A stretch of DNA of 64,000 nucleotides from Acidovorax sp. FJL06 (GTDB taxonomy: Bacteria; Pseudomonadota; Gammaproteobacteria; Burkholderiales; Burkholderiaceae_C). Of the stretch, positions 35,966 through 43,468 are shown piece after piece. Position numbers and translations under genes: made by a program. The DNA is taken from contig NZ_QAJR01000005.1 of assembly GCF_003852545.1 (NCBI RefSeq), forward strand, positions 1-64,000, written 5' to 3'. Positions within the stretch are counted from its first letter, which is position 1; each line of letters begins with the position of its first letter. A model generated the notes under the pieces. That model made no database searches and was not told where the DNA came from. It was given only the letters and a program-made list of their open reading frames with translations.

Positions 35966-38037
35966 GCGGGTTTGATGCTGCCCGGCACGATTCTCGCGCC
36001 GTAGTCGCGCATCAGCGATTGCACGAAAGGGTCGTTGTGCACGATTTCCTCGGCGCGGCGCTGGCGCTCAGCGGCCGCAGCGGCATTGCGGCGGGCGGGG
36101 CTGTCGATGACCACGCCCACCTCCACGCTGATCTGGGTGGCATGGCCCGCAGCCTCCAGCGCCGCGCGCAGGCGCTCGCGGGCGGTAGGCTGGTTGAGCG
36201 ATTCGCGCTCCACGCGCAGCAGCCAGTGGCCACCATCGCGCGCCACCAGCTGCGACTGCAGGGCCAGCTCCCGCACCAGGGCGTTGATGGCCTCGGCTGC
36301 GACCATCTGCTGCACGGTGGCATGCCAGACATCGCCCTCTTCGGTGGGGGTGTAACGCGCTGATGCGGGCACGGGGGTGGCGTGGGGTGCGGGCTGCAAA
36401 CGCGCACCCGGCTCGGGGGCCACACGCACGGGGATTGCTACAAACTCAGGAGCGCCCTGCGCATGTTCAGCGCGCGCAGGGCCATTAATTATTTCAAGCC
36501 CTTGCGCATGGCGCGCGGGCAGCACCGTGACTGCGACAGGCGCCGCCGACGCAGTTGGCACCGCAAGTGCACCGGCTGCGGGGCCTGCATCGTCCTCCGA
36601 CGCGGGCCAGGGCGGGGGCTCGGAAGAAGAAGAGGCATCGTCGGCCCCCGGGGCATCGTCATCCAGCGCCGGCACGGCCACCGTTGGGCGCGCAGGGGCC
36701 GACACGGCGGATGCCACCACAGGGGCCACGGCGGGCGGCACGGGCACCGCCGGTGCGGGCTGCGCCACCGGGGCGGCGGCGGCCAGAGGTGCAGCAGGGG
36801 GAACCGGAGCCGGTGCCGCAGGCGCCGCCAGGGGCGCAGGCGCAGCGGCCGCAGAAGCCCCCGAAGACGCAGTTTCAGGCCGCGTCAGAGTTTTTTTTTC
36901 AGCCGATTCGCCAACACCGCCTGCACCGCTTACGGGCTTGAAGGCCAGCAGGCGCAGCAGCACCATGGTCAGCGCCGCATATTCGTCGGGCGCCAGGCCC
37001 AACTCGCCACGACCGTGCAGGCACAGGCTGTAGAGCAGCTGGGTTTCATCAGCGGGCATCAGCGCCGCCAGGCGGGCAGTTTCGGCGGCCTCGGGGTCGT
37101 CGGCATCCACGGCCCCCGCCATCTGCGGCACGGCCTGGAACACGGCCATGCGCTGCAGCACGGCACTCATCTCTTCGAGCGTGGAGGCCGCAGACAGGCC
37201 ATTCATGCGCAGCGCGTCCGAGGTTTCCACCACCGTCTTGCCATCGCCCTGGGCCAGCGCGTCGATGAGGCGGAACACATAGGAACGGTCCACCGCACCC
37301 AGCATCTGGCGCACACCGGCCTCTTGCAACTGGCCGCTGCCAAAGGCGATGGCCTGGTCGGTGAGCGACAGCGCATCGCGCATCGAACCGCGCGCGGCCC
37401 GCGACAGCAGGCGCAGCGCCTGGGGCTCGGCCGACACGCTCTCGGCCGCCAGCACCTGCGTGAGGTGCGAGAGCACGGTTTCGGGCGCCATGGGGCGCAG
37501 GTTGAACTGGAGGCAGCGTGAGAGGACGGTGACCGGCACCTTCTGCGGATCGGTCGTGGCGAGCACGAACTTGAGGTATTCGGGCGGTTCTTCCAGCGTC
37601 TTGAGCATGGCGTTGAACGCCGTGTTCGTGAGCATGTGCACTTCGTCGATCATGAAGACCTTGAAGCGCCCCTGCACCGGCTTGTAGACCGCCTGCTCCA
37701 GCAGGCTTTGCACTTCGTCCACGCCCCGGTTGGAGGCCGCGTCCAGCTCGGTGTAGTCCACAAAGCGGCCGCTGTCGATGTCGGTGCAGGCCTGGCACAC
37801 GCCACAGGGCGTGGCGGTGATCCCGCCCTGCCCGTCAGGCCCCTGGCAGTTGAGCGACTTGGCCAGTATGCGCGACACCGTGGTCTTGCCCACGCCGCGC
37901 GTGCCCGTGAACAGGTAGGCGTGGTGCAGGCGCTGCTGGGTCAGCGCATTCGACAGGGCCTGGACCACATGCTCCTGCCCCACCATCTCGGTGAAATTGC
38001 GGGGGCGGTACTTGCGGGCGAGCACTAGGTAGGACAT
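35962..38037 (-). CDS. dnaX: DNA polymerase III tau/gamma subunit
   Basis: The 691-residue clamp-loader ATPase begins MSYLVLARKYRPRNFTEMVG. Walker A GTRGVGKT is at residues 45-52, zinc ligands are C64, C78, C81 and C84, and the DEVHML Walker B is near 125. AAA+ domains I-III run to about residue 370, followed by a long Ala/Pro linker and the tau-specific C-terminal domains (about 560-691) that bind DnaB and the polymerase. At codons 380-382 a run of nine A (GAA AAA AAA A) could cause slippage and produce the short gamma form. It leads the dnaX-ybaB-recR unit. Confidence 0.96.
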   Translation of the reverse strand: MSYLVLARKYRPRNFTEMVGQEHVVQALSNALTQQRLHHAYLFTGTRGVGKTTVSRILAKSLNCQGPDGQGGITATPCGVCQACTDIDSGRFVDYTELDAASNRGVDEVQSLLEQAVYKPVQGRFKVFMIDEVHMLTNTAFNAMLKTLEEPPEYLKFVLATTDPQKVPVTVLSRCLQFNLRPMAPETVLSHLTQVLAAESVSAEPQALRLLSRAARGSMRDALSLTDQAIAFGSGQLQEAGVRQMLGAVDRSYVFRLIDALAQGDGKTVVETSDALRMNGLSAASTLEEMSAVLQRMAVFQAVPQMAGAVDADDPEAAETARLAALMPADETQLLYSLCLHGRGELGLAPDEYAALTMVLLRLLAFKPVSGAGGVGESAEKKTLTRPETASSGASAAAAPAPLAAPAAPAPVPPAAPLAAAAPVAQPAPAVPVPPAVAPVVASAVSAPARPTVAVPALDDDAPGADDASSSSEPPPWPASEDDAGPAAGALAVPTASAAPVAVTVLPARHAQGLEIINGPARAEHAQGAPEFVAIPVRVAPEPGARLQPAPHATPVPASARYTPTEEGDVWHATVQQMVAAEAINALVRELALQSQLVARDGGHWLLRVERESLNQPTARERLRAALEAAGHATQISVEVGVVIDSPARRNAAAAAERQRRAEEIVHNDPFVQSLMRDYGARIVPGSIKPA
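36886..36900 (-). other. A9 slippery run in dnaX: probable tau/gamma recoding site
   Basis: The minus strand reads G followed by nine A and CTCTGACGCG. In the main frame this gives E-K-K-T-L-T. One added A or a -1 ribosome slip gives N-S-D-A-A and then TGA; one lost A gives Leu and then TGA. Both alternative frames therefore stop within six codons, exactly at the end of the clamp-loader core (about residue 382). E. coli uses a -1 frameshift at A6G, and Thermus uses transcript slippage at A9, to make gamma from dnaX. Confidence 0.65.
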
Positions 38038-38126
38038 GCGGGCGATTCTACGGGCTGGGCCGTGCGCCCCCGGCGCCACCAGGGCAAACAAAACAGCCAC
38101 TGGAAAATCAGGGCCTTCATCCGACG

Positions 38127-38132
38127 TACAAT
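38127..38132 (+). promoter_or_regulatory. -10 box of the SRP RNA gene
   Basis: TACAAT (five of six to consensus) ends seven bases before the first paired base of the SRP RNA (38140), the right distance for a transcription start there. No clear -35 is seen. Confidence 0.55.
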
Positions 38133-38139
38133 CAGCGGT

Positions 38140-38233
38140 GACGGGCCTCCTCGCATGGTGAAGCGGCCAACCGGGTCAGGTGGGGAACCAAGCAGCCCTA
38201 ACTGTGGAGTCAGTGCCGGGGGTAAGGCTCGTC
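38140..38233 (+). ncRNA. ffs: Signal recognition particle RNA, bacterial small (4.5S) type
   Basis: The apical domain is recognisable: GGTCAGG (38174-38180), then GGGAACCAAGCAGCC, corresponding to E. coli GGTCAGGTCCGGAAGG and AAGCAGCC, the Ffh-binding symmetric and asymmetric loops. The ends pair: GACGGGCC (38140-38147) with GGCTCGTC (38226-38233), with one G-U pair. The length of 94 fits betaproteobacterial 4.5S RNA. It lies in the 436-bp gap upstream of dnaX, a common position. A pyrimidine-rich run follows. Confidence 0.93.
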
Positions 38234-38245
38234 AACTTCTTCTTT

Positions 38246-38270
38246 CTTTTGCGCGCTCGCGCAAAAGTCC
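38246..38270. terminator. Hairpin after the SRP RNA gene, possible terminator
   Basis: CTTTTGCGCG and CGCGCAAAAG form a perfect inverted repeat around two bases. It follows the T/C-rich end of the SRP RNA. The T run precedes rather than follows the stem on the plus strand, so a simple Rho-independent role is uncertain. Confidence 0.4.
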
Positions 38271-38383
38271 CCACCCCTGTATTTTTCGTAGAGCGCAATG
38301 GCAGGACTGCCCGGCTTGCCCAAAGCCCTGTGCGCGCCAGCGCCCAAGCGCCTTCTCATACAGATTCGCGTTAGATCAACATC

Positions 38384-38449
38384 AAACCGTTCGCGCTGAG
38401 CGCAGTCGAAGCCTCGCGCAGCGCTTCGACTACGCTCAGTAAACGGTTT
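38384..38449. repeat. Two-armed REP-like hairpin
   Basis: AACCGTT, GCTGAGCGCAGTCGAAGC in one arm and GCGCTTCGACTACGCTCAG, AACGGTT in the other pair over about 25 bases with few mismatches. It lies between the SRP RNA and the 3' end of the flavoprotein gene and could end transcripts coming from that gene. A single arm of the same element is at 35211. The rest of the 38234-38473 spacer shows nothing else I can name. Confidence 0.75.
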
Positions 38450-38473
38450 TGTATTTTTGAATGCAGATTGGTA

Positions 38474-39841
38474 TCACACCTCTGCAGGCTGCTCCAGCCA
38501 GCGCAGCGCCCCCTCTCCCGCCACACGGCCGCTGGCCATGCTGGCGGTGAGCAGATAGCCCCCGGTGGGCGCCTCCCAGTCCAGCATTTCACCCGCGCAG
38601 AACACACCCGGCAGGGCCGTGGCCATGAGGTGCGCATCGAGCGCCTCAAAGGCCACGCCGCCCGCCGTGCTGATGGCTTCGTCCAGCGGGCGCGCAGCCA
38701 CCACGGTGATGGGCAGGGCCTTGATCGCGTGGGCCAGGGCCACGGGGTCGTTCATACCATCCTTGCCCAAGTGTTCGTACAGGATGCCCGCCTTGATGCC
38801 ATCCAAGCCCAGGCGGCTCTTGAGGTGGCTGGAGAGCGACCGGGAACCGCGCGGGTGGCGCACTTCCACCAGCACACGTTCAGGGCTGTGGTCGGGCAGC
38901 AGGTCGAGGTGGAATGTGGCGTGGCCATGGGCTTGCACCTCGTCGCGCAGCAGGTGCGACGCGGCGTAGACCAGGCTGCCCTCCACCCCCGTGGCCGTGA
39001 CCACAAACTCGCCCCGGCGGCTGAAGCTGTGGCCCTGGCTGTCGGTGAAACTGAGCGCCACGGTCTTGAAGGGCTGGCCCACAAACTTCTCGGCAAAATG
39101 CGGCGTCCAACCCACGGTGGGCGTAGGCGTGCGGCCCAGCAGCTCCTGCAGAAAGGCGCGGCGCGTCTCGCCCACCGGCGCATCGGCACGCAGCACATCA
39201 AAGCCGCAGTTGGAGGGGCGCAGCGGCGCCACGGCCACACCGCGCTGCGCCAGCAGCGGCGCCCAGGCACCGTCAGACCCCAAACGCGCCCAACTGCCGC
39301 CGCCCAGCGCCAGCACCACGGCCTTGGCGGCCACCGGCACCTCGCCTGCCGGCGCGGCAAAACGCAGAGCGCCCTCCTCGGCCCAGCCCAGCCAGCGGTG
39401 GCGCATGTGGAACAACACCCCCTGCCCGCGCAGGCGCTGCAGCCAGGCGCGCAGCAGGGGCGCGGCCTTCATGTCAGCGGGGAACACACGGCCCGAGGTG
39501 CCCACAAAGGTCTCCACCCCCAGCCCCTCAGCCCAGGCGCGCAGCGCGGGCCCACCAAAGGCCTGCAACAGCGGCTCGATCTGCTGCTCACGCCCGGCAT
39601 AGCGGCCCACAAAGGGCTCGTGCGGCTCGGAATGCGTGAGGTTGAGCCCGCCCTTGCCTGCCAGCAAAAACTTGCGCCCTACCGACGGCATGGCATCGAA
39701 CACATGCACGGCCACACCCGCCTGGGCCAGCACCTCGGCGGCCATCAGGCCCGCCGGGCCACCACCGATGACGGCCACGTCGCACTGCAAGGTCTCCGCA
39801 GACAGGGTGGAAGCATCGGAAGAAGGAAGGGTGTGAGACAC
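38474..39841 (-). CDS. BaiN/HI0933-like NAD(P)/FAD-dependent oxidoreductase
   Basis: The 455-residue flavoprotein has an N-terminal FAD-binding motif VAVIGGGPAGLMAAEVLAQAG (about residues 22-42; quoted core GGGPAG), the family phrase GRKFLLAGKGGLNLTHSEP near 55-73, and a C-terminal GEMLDWEAPTGGYLLTASMA (about 420) closing the flavin site. It matches the TIGR03862 branch of the HI0933 family, whose reaction is not established. It is cytoplasmic. No operon partner is evident; the helicase gene upstream is 56 bp away on the same strand. Confidence 0.88.
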   Translation of the reverse strand: MSHTLPSSDASTLSAETLQCDVAVIGGGPAGLMAAEVLAQAGVAVHVFDAMPSVGRKFLLAGKGGLNLTHSEPHEPFVGRYAGREQQIEPLLQAFGGPALRAWAEGLGVETFVGTSGRVFPADMKAAPLLRAWLQRLRGQGVLFHMRHRWLGWAEEGALRFAAPAGEVPVAAKAVVLALGGGSWARLGSDGAWAPLLAQRGVAVAPLRPSNCGFDVLRADAPVGETRRAFLQELLGRTPTPTVGWTPHFAEKFVGQPFKTVALSFTDSQGHSFSRRGEFVVTATGVEGSLVYAASHLLRDEVQAHGHATFHLDLLPDHSPERVLVEVRHPRGSRSLSSHLKSRLGLDGIKAGILYEHLGKDGMNDPVALAHAIKALPITVVAARPLDEAISTAGGVAFEALDAHLMATALPGVFCAGEMLDWEAPTGGYLLTASMASGRVAGEGALRWLEQPAEV

Positions 39842-39897
39842 GGGAGGCCTTGCTTAAAAAAGGGGGCGTTGCGCTGCGTGGGGACCGGAAGGACCGG

Positions 39898-42800
39898 TCA
39901 AAACAAGGAGCCTTGCGGAGAGTCCGCAGGCCCCGGCGCGGCACGGGCGCGCCCGAGCTTTGCGGGGACAACCGGCGCAGCGGGGGCGAGAGTATGCCCC
40001 ACCGCTGGCGCCTGGGCGGCCGATGCCCCTACCGCACCGGGCACTTCGCCCACCAGCACCAAGCGCCCATCACCCGTGAGGAAGGCGGCGTACACGGCCT
40101 CGCCCGGCATCAGCGCCGACACGGCCTCACGGTAGCGCTGCAGTTGCGCCACCAGCGCCTGCTGGCGCTGGGGCTGGGCGGCGCTTTTGTAGTCCAGCAC
40201 CCACCAGCCTGCCACGGCGTCATCTGCGGGCGACGCACGGCGCTGTACCAGCCGGTCGATGCGCAGGCTTTGGCCCTGGTAGTGCAGCGGGGCCTCGTTG
40301 ATGGCGGTCTGCACCTGGGACGGGTCCCAGGCCCAGGCGCCCTCGCCCGCCAGAATGCCCTGTGCCATGCGGGCGGCCAGTTCGGCGGCAGCCGGGACAA
40401 TGTCGTGGTCGCTGGCCAGCCGGGCGATGCGCGCCGCAGGCCAGCCGTGGGCGCGCAAGTCGGCCAACGGGGCACCGGCCACACCGGCCTGCTCCAGCAG
40501 CTGGTGCATGGCATCGCCTTGGCGGGACAACGGCGTGGAGTCGCCATCGCCGGGCATGGCCACGGGCGTGGCGCCACTGGGGTCGGCGGCTGCTGCACCC
40601 GGTTTGGTGCGGGCGCTTTGCAGGGCCTCGGGCAGGGGTTGCAGCGCGGCGATGGTGAAGGTATCGGGGGTTGCCCCGGCCCCGGCGGCGGGTGCCGGGG
40701 CAGTACCCACATCCACCTCGGGCACCAACGGAGCCAAGGGTGTCAGCCGGTTCCACCAGCTGCCCGGCGCCGAATTGCTGGGCTGCACGGACGACAGCGC
40801 CAGGCAGTGCTTGGCGCGCGTCATGGCCACGTAGAGCATGTTCAGCTCCTCGCGGCTGCGGGCCTGCTGCTCGGCGGCGAGTGCGTCCACCGCGCTGGGC
40901 GGCGGATTCGATTCGCTGGCCAAAAAGACGAAGGCCGAGGGCACGGTCTGCTCGCCGGGCCAGTCCACCAGCACGCCCATGGTCTCGGCCTTTTGTGGAC
41001 GGGTGTCGGTATCGAGCAGCAGCACGCAGTCGGCCTCCAGCCCCTTGGCGCCGTGCACCGTCAGCAGGCGGATGGCCTGCGCGTCGGCACGGCCGGGGGC
41101 GCGCACGCCGCCCTTCTTCATGGCCCGCACCAAGGCATAGGGCGTGAGGTAACGGCCCCCGTCGTGCTGCAGCGCTGCGGCCAGCAGGGCGCGCAGGTTG
41201 GCCTGCACCGACAGGCGCTGGGTGGGGGGTGCGGCGGCGGCAAAACGGGCCAGCACGTCGCCATGCTCGTAGATGGCATGCAGCGCGTCGTGCGGCGGCA
41301 GGCTGCCTACCCAGGCCTGGTATTGAATCAAAACAGGCCCCAGCGCTTGCATATCAAGCGGTAGCAGCTCACTTTTCAATAGCAAATCAAACCAGCTACT
41401 GCCCGCATGTTCAGGCTGGCGGCGCAGCACGGCCAGGGCCACCAAAGCGTCGTCGCCCAGGCCAAACAACGGCGACTTGAGCGCGCGGGCCAAAGGCAGG
41501 TCGTGCGTGGGCGAGACCAGCACATCCAGCAGCGCCACCATGTCCTGCACCTCGGGCGCGTCGAACAGGTCGGCCTTTTCGGGCTGCACACAGGGCAGGT
41601 GCAGGGCGCGCAGGGCGTCCTGCATGCTGGCCAGGCGGTCGCGCTTGCGGGCCAGCACCAGCACCTCTTTGGGCGGCGTGCCGCTGGCAATCTGCGCGGC
41701 CACCCAGGCGGCGGCCTGCGTGCATTCGCGCATGCGCTGGGTTTCTTCGGCCTCGTGGCGGGGTTCGGTCAGGCTGTCGCGCCAGGCCAGGGGGTCGCGG
41801 CCTGCACCCAGGCTGTTGTCGTCCGCATCGGTGATGGCGGGCAGGCGCAGCAACTGGCCTGGGTGTTTGGATTCGGTGGTGTGGTCGCGGAATCCGCTGG
41901 TCTCGTGCTGCGCCTGGGCCTGGCCCATCACGGCGTTGACGGCGCCGATCACGCCCTGCGCATTGCGGCGTGTGTGGTCGCAGCTCAAGAGATCACCGCC
42001 CAGCCCATCGCGCACAAAAGCCTGCGCGGCGATGAACACCTGCGGCTCGGCGCGGCGGAAGCGGTAGATGCTCTGCTTGGGGTCGCCCACGATGAACACG
42101 CTGGGCGCGGCCGAACCGCCACCCGAGCCCGCGTAGCCCGACAGCCACGCGTGCAGCGCCTGCCACTGCAGCGGGTTGGTGTCCTGGAACTCATCGACCA
42201 GCAGGTGGCGAATGCGGGCATCGAGCCGCTCTTGCACCCAGCCGGAGAGCACCGGGTCGGCCAGCATGACCAGGGCGGTGCGCTCCACATCGTTCATGTC
42301 CACCCAGCCGTGCTGCTGCTTGACGGCCACAAACTGCGCAATCAGGCAACGCGCCAGCCGGGCCATGCGCTGCTGGTGCTGCCAAGCCTCGTGCTGGCGG
42401 CGTGCGGTGAGCAGGCGCTGCAGCTCGGGCTCGGCTTCTTGCGCGGTGGGGAACTTCTCGAGGTTCTTGGAGAGGCGGTCTTCCTTGGCCACGAACATCG
42501 CACGGCGCAATTGGTCCAGGCGCTGGTTCAGGTCGGTGCAGCCCAGCGCGTCGATGATGGCGTCGGCCGCCTTTTGGGGGGTCTTGTTGGCCTCGGCGCC
42601 CAGCACGCTGGCACGGCTGCGCCAGCGCTGAAGAACAGCTTCGGTCTGCAAAGCATCGGCGGGCTCCGCCAACGCGGCCAGTTCGGGGTAGGCCTGCTGG
42701 AACGGCGGCACCGAGGCATCCACCACGCCCGCCTCGTCCGCCAGATCGAACTCCACCCGCTTGGCCAGCGCCGCTGCCAGGGCCTTGTGCGTTTGCGAGC

Positions 42801-43389
42801 GGCCGTGGCGGGCCACCACGGCTTCGTAGTCGGCGCGCAGGCTGGCGCTGTCGGCCACGGTCTGCAAGAACGGGGGCCAGACCTCACGCACCGCCTCGGC
42901 ATCGTCTTCGAGCAGCTCAAAGTGCGCGGGCAGGCCCTGCTGCTGCAACAGCGCCAGCGGCGCCGTGCCCAGCAGCGCGGCAAACCAGCTGTGGAAGGTG
43001 CGGATCTGCACCGGGCGGCCCGCAGTGAGCAGCTGGCGGTATAAATTTTGCAGCGCCTCGCGCTTGTCCAGCGCGCCCTGGGGGCTGATTCCCCTTGCAA
43101 TCAGCTCGGCGGTGAGCTCCTCCAGCGGCTTGTGGCTGAATTGCTCCAGCCACTCCTGCAAACGCTGGCGCATTTCACCGGCCGCCTTCTTGGTGAAGGT
43201 GATGGCCAGGATCTCGTGCGGCGCACAGCCATCGAGCAGCGCGCGCAGCATGCGCGAGACCAGCATCCAGGTCTTGCCCGCACCCGCGCAGGCCTCCACC
43301 GCCACGCTGCGGGCAGGGTCGCAGGCAATGGCGTAGAAGGCCTCGCGCGAGACGGGGCGGCCGTTGTGTTCGTAAGCGGCCTGTTTCAT
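39898..43389 (-). CDS. AddA/RecB-like helicase-nuclease (UvrD superfamily 1, C-terminal PD-(D/E)XK nuclease)
   Basis: The 1163-residue protein unwinds and degrades DNA from double-strand breaks. Walker A ACAGAGKT is at residues 33-40 and helicase motif Ia ITFTKKAAGEMRQRL near 80. DEFQDTNPLQW (motif II, about 405), VGDPKQSIYRFRRA (motif III), LLTVHGAKGLEAD and YVAMTRAKHCLAL (motifs V-VI) follow. A RecB-type nuclease lies near the C-terminus (WWVLDYKSAAQPQRQQALVA, about 1060). The next gene encodes an AddB-like nuclease, so together they resemble AddAB. A repeat copy lies in-frame near residues 667-690. Confidence 0.9.
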   Translation of the reverse strand: MKQAAYEHNGRPVSREAFYAIACDPARSVAVEACAGAGKTWMLVSRMLRALLDGCAPHEILAITFTKKAAGEMRQRLQEWLEQFSHKPLEELTAELIARGISPQGALDKREALQNLYRQLLTAGRPVQIRTFHSWFAALLGTAPLALLQQQGLPAHFELLEDDAEAVREVWPPFLQTVADSASLRADYEAVVARHGRSQTHKALAAALAKRVEFDLADEAGVVDASVPPFQQAYPELAALAEPADALQTEAVLQRWRSRASVLGAEANKTPQKAADAIIDALGCTDLNQRLDQLRRAMFVAKEDRLSKNLEKFPTAQEAEPELQRLLTARRQHEAWQHQQRMARLARCLIAQFVAVKQQHGWVDMNDVERTALVMLADPVLSGWVQERLDARIRHLLVDEFQDTNPLQWQALHAWLSGYAGSGGGSAAPSVFIVGDPKQSIYRFRRAEPQVFIAAQAFVRDGLGGDLLSCDHTRRNAQGVIGAVNAVMGQAQAQHETSGFRDHTTESKHPGQLLRLPAITDADDNSLGAGRDPLAWRDSLTEPRHEAEETQRMRECTQAAAWVAAQIASGTPPKEVLVLARKRDRLASMQDALRALHLPCVQPEKADLFDAPEVQDMVALLDVLVSPTHDLPLARALKSPLFGLGDDALVALAVLRRQPEHAGSSWFDLLLKSELLPLDMQALGPVLIQYQAWVGSLPPHDALHAIYEHGDVLARFAAAAPPTQRLSVQANLRALLAAALQHDGGRYLTPYALVRAMKKGGVRAPGRADAQAIRLLTVHGAKGLEADCVLLLDTDTRPQKAETMGVLVDWPGEQTVPSAFVFLASESNPPPSAVDALAAEQQARSREELNMLYVAMTRAKHCLALSSVQPSNSAPGSWWNRLTPLAPLVPEVDVGTAPAPAAGAGATPDTFTIAALQPLPEALQSARTKPGAAAADPSGATPVAMPGDGDSTPLSRQGDAMHQLLEQAGVAGAPLADLRAHGWPAARIARLASDHDIVPAAAELAARMAQGILAGEGAWAWDPSQVQTAINEAPLHYQGQSLRIDRLVQRRASPADDAVAGWWVLDYKSAAQPQRQQALVAQLQRYREAVSALMPGEAVYAAFLTGDGRLVLVGEVPGAVGASAAQAPAVGHTLAPAAPVVPAKLGRARAAPGPADSPQGSLF
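41321..41390 (+). repeat. Short palindromic repeat copy inside the AddA-like gene
   Basis: AAACAGGCCCCAGCGCTT, a spacer, CAAGCGGTAGCAGCT and TTTTCAATAG on the plus strand. The gene on the other strand reads through it as KSELLPLDMQALGPVLIQYQ, so the insertion keeps the frame. Spacing and arm sequence match the copy inside moeA. Confidence 0.6.
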
Positions 43390-43468
43390 CGCCGGGCCGC
43401 CCCAAGATGAAATGCGCCCCCCTTGGGGGGCAGCGACCACACGAAGTGAGGGAGCGTGGGGGCTCTAT

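Noticed and set aside
36431-36500. Possible further repeat copy inside the dnaX linker
   Set aside because: It has a GCGCCCTGCGC/GCGCGCAGGGC inverted repeat and a local drop in GC content, but the arm sequence differs from the other copies, so I did not list it as a feature.
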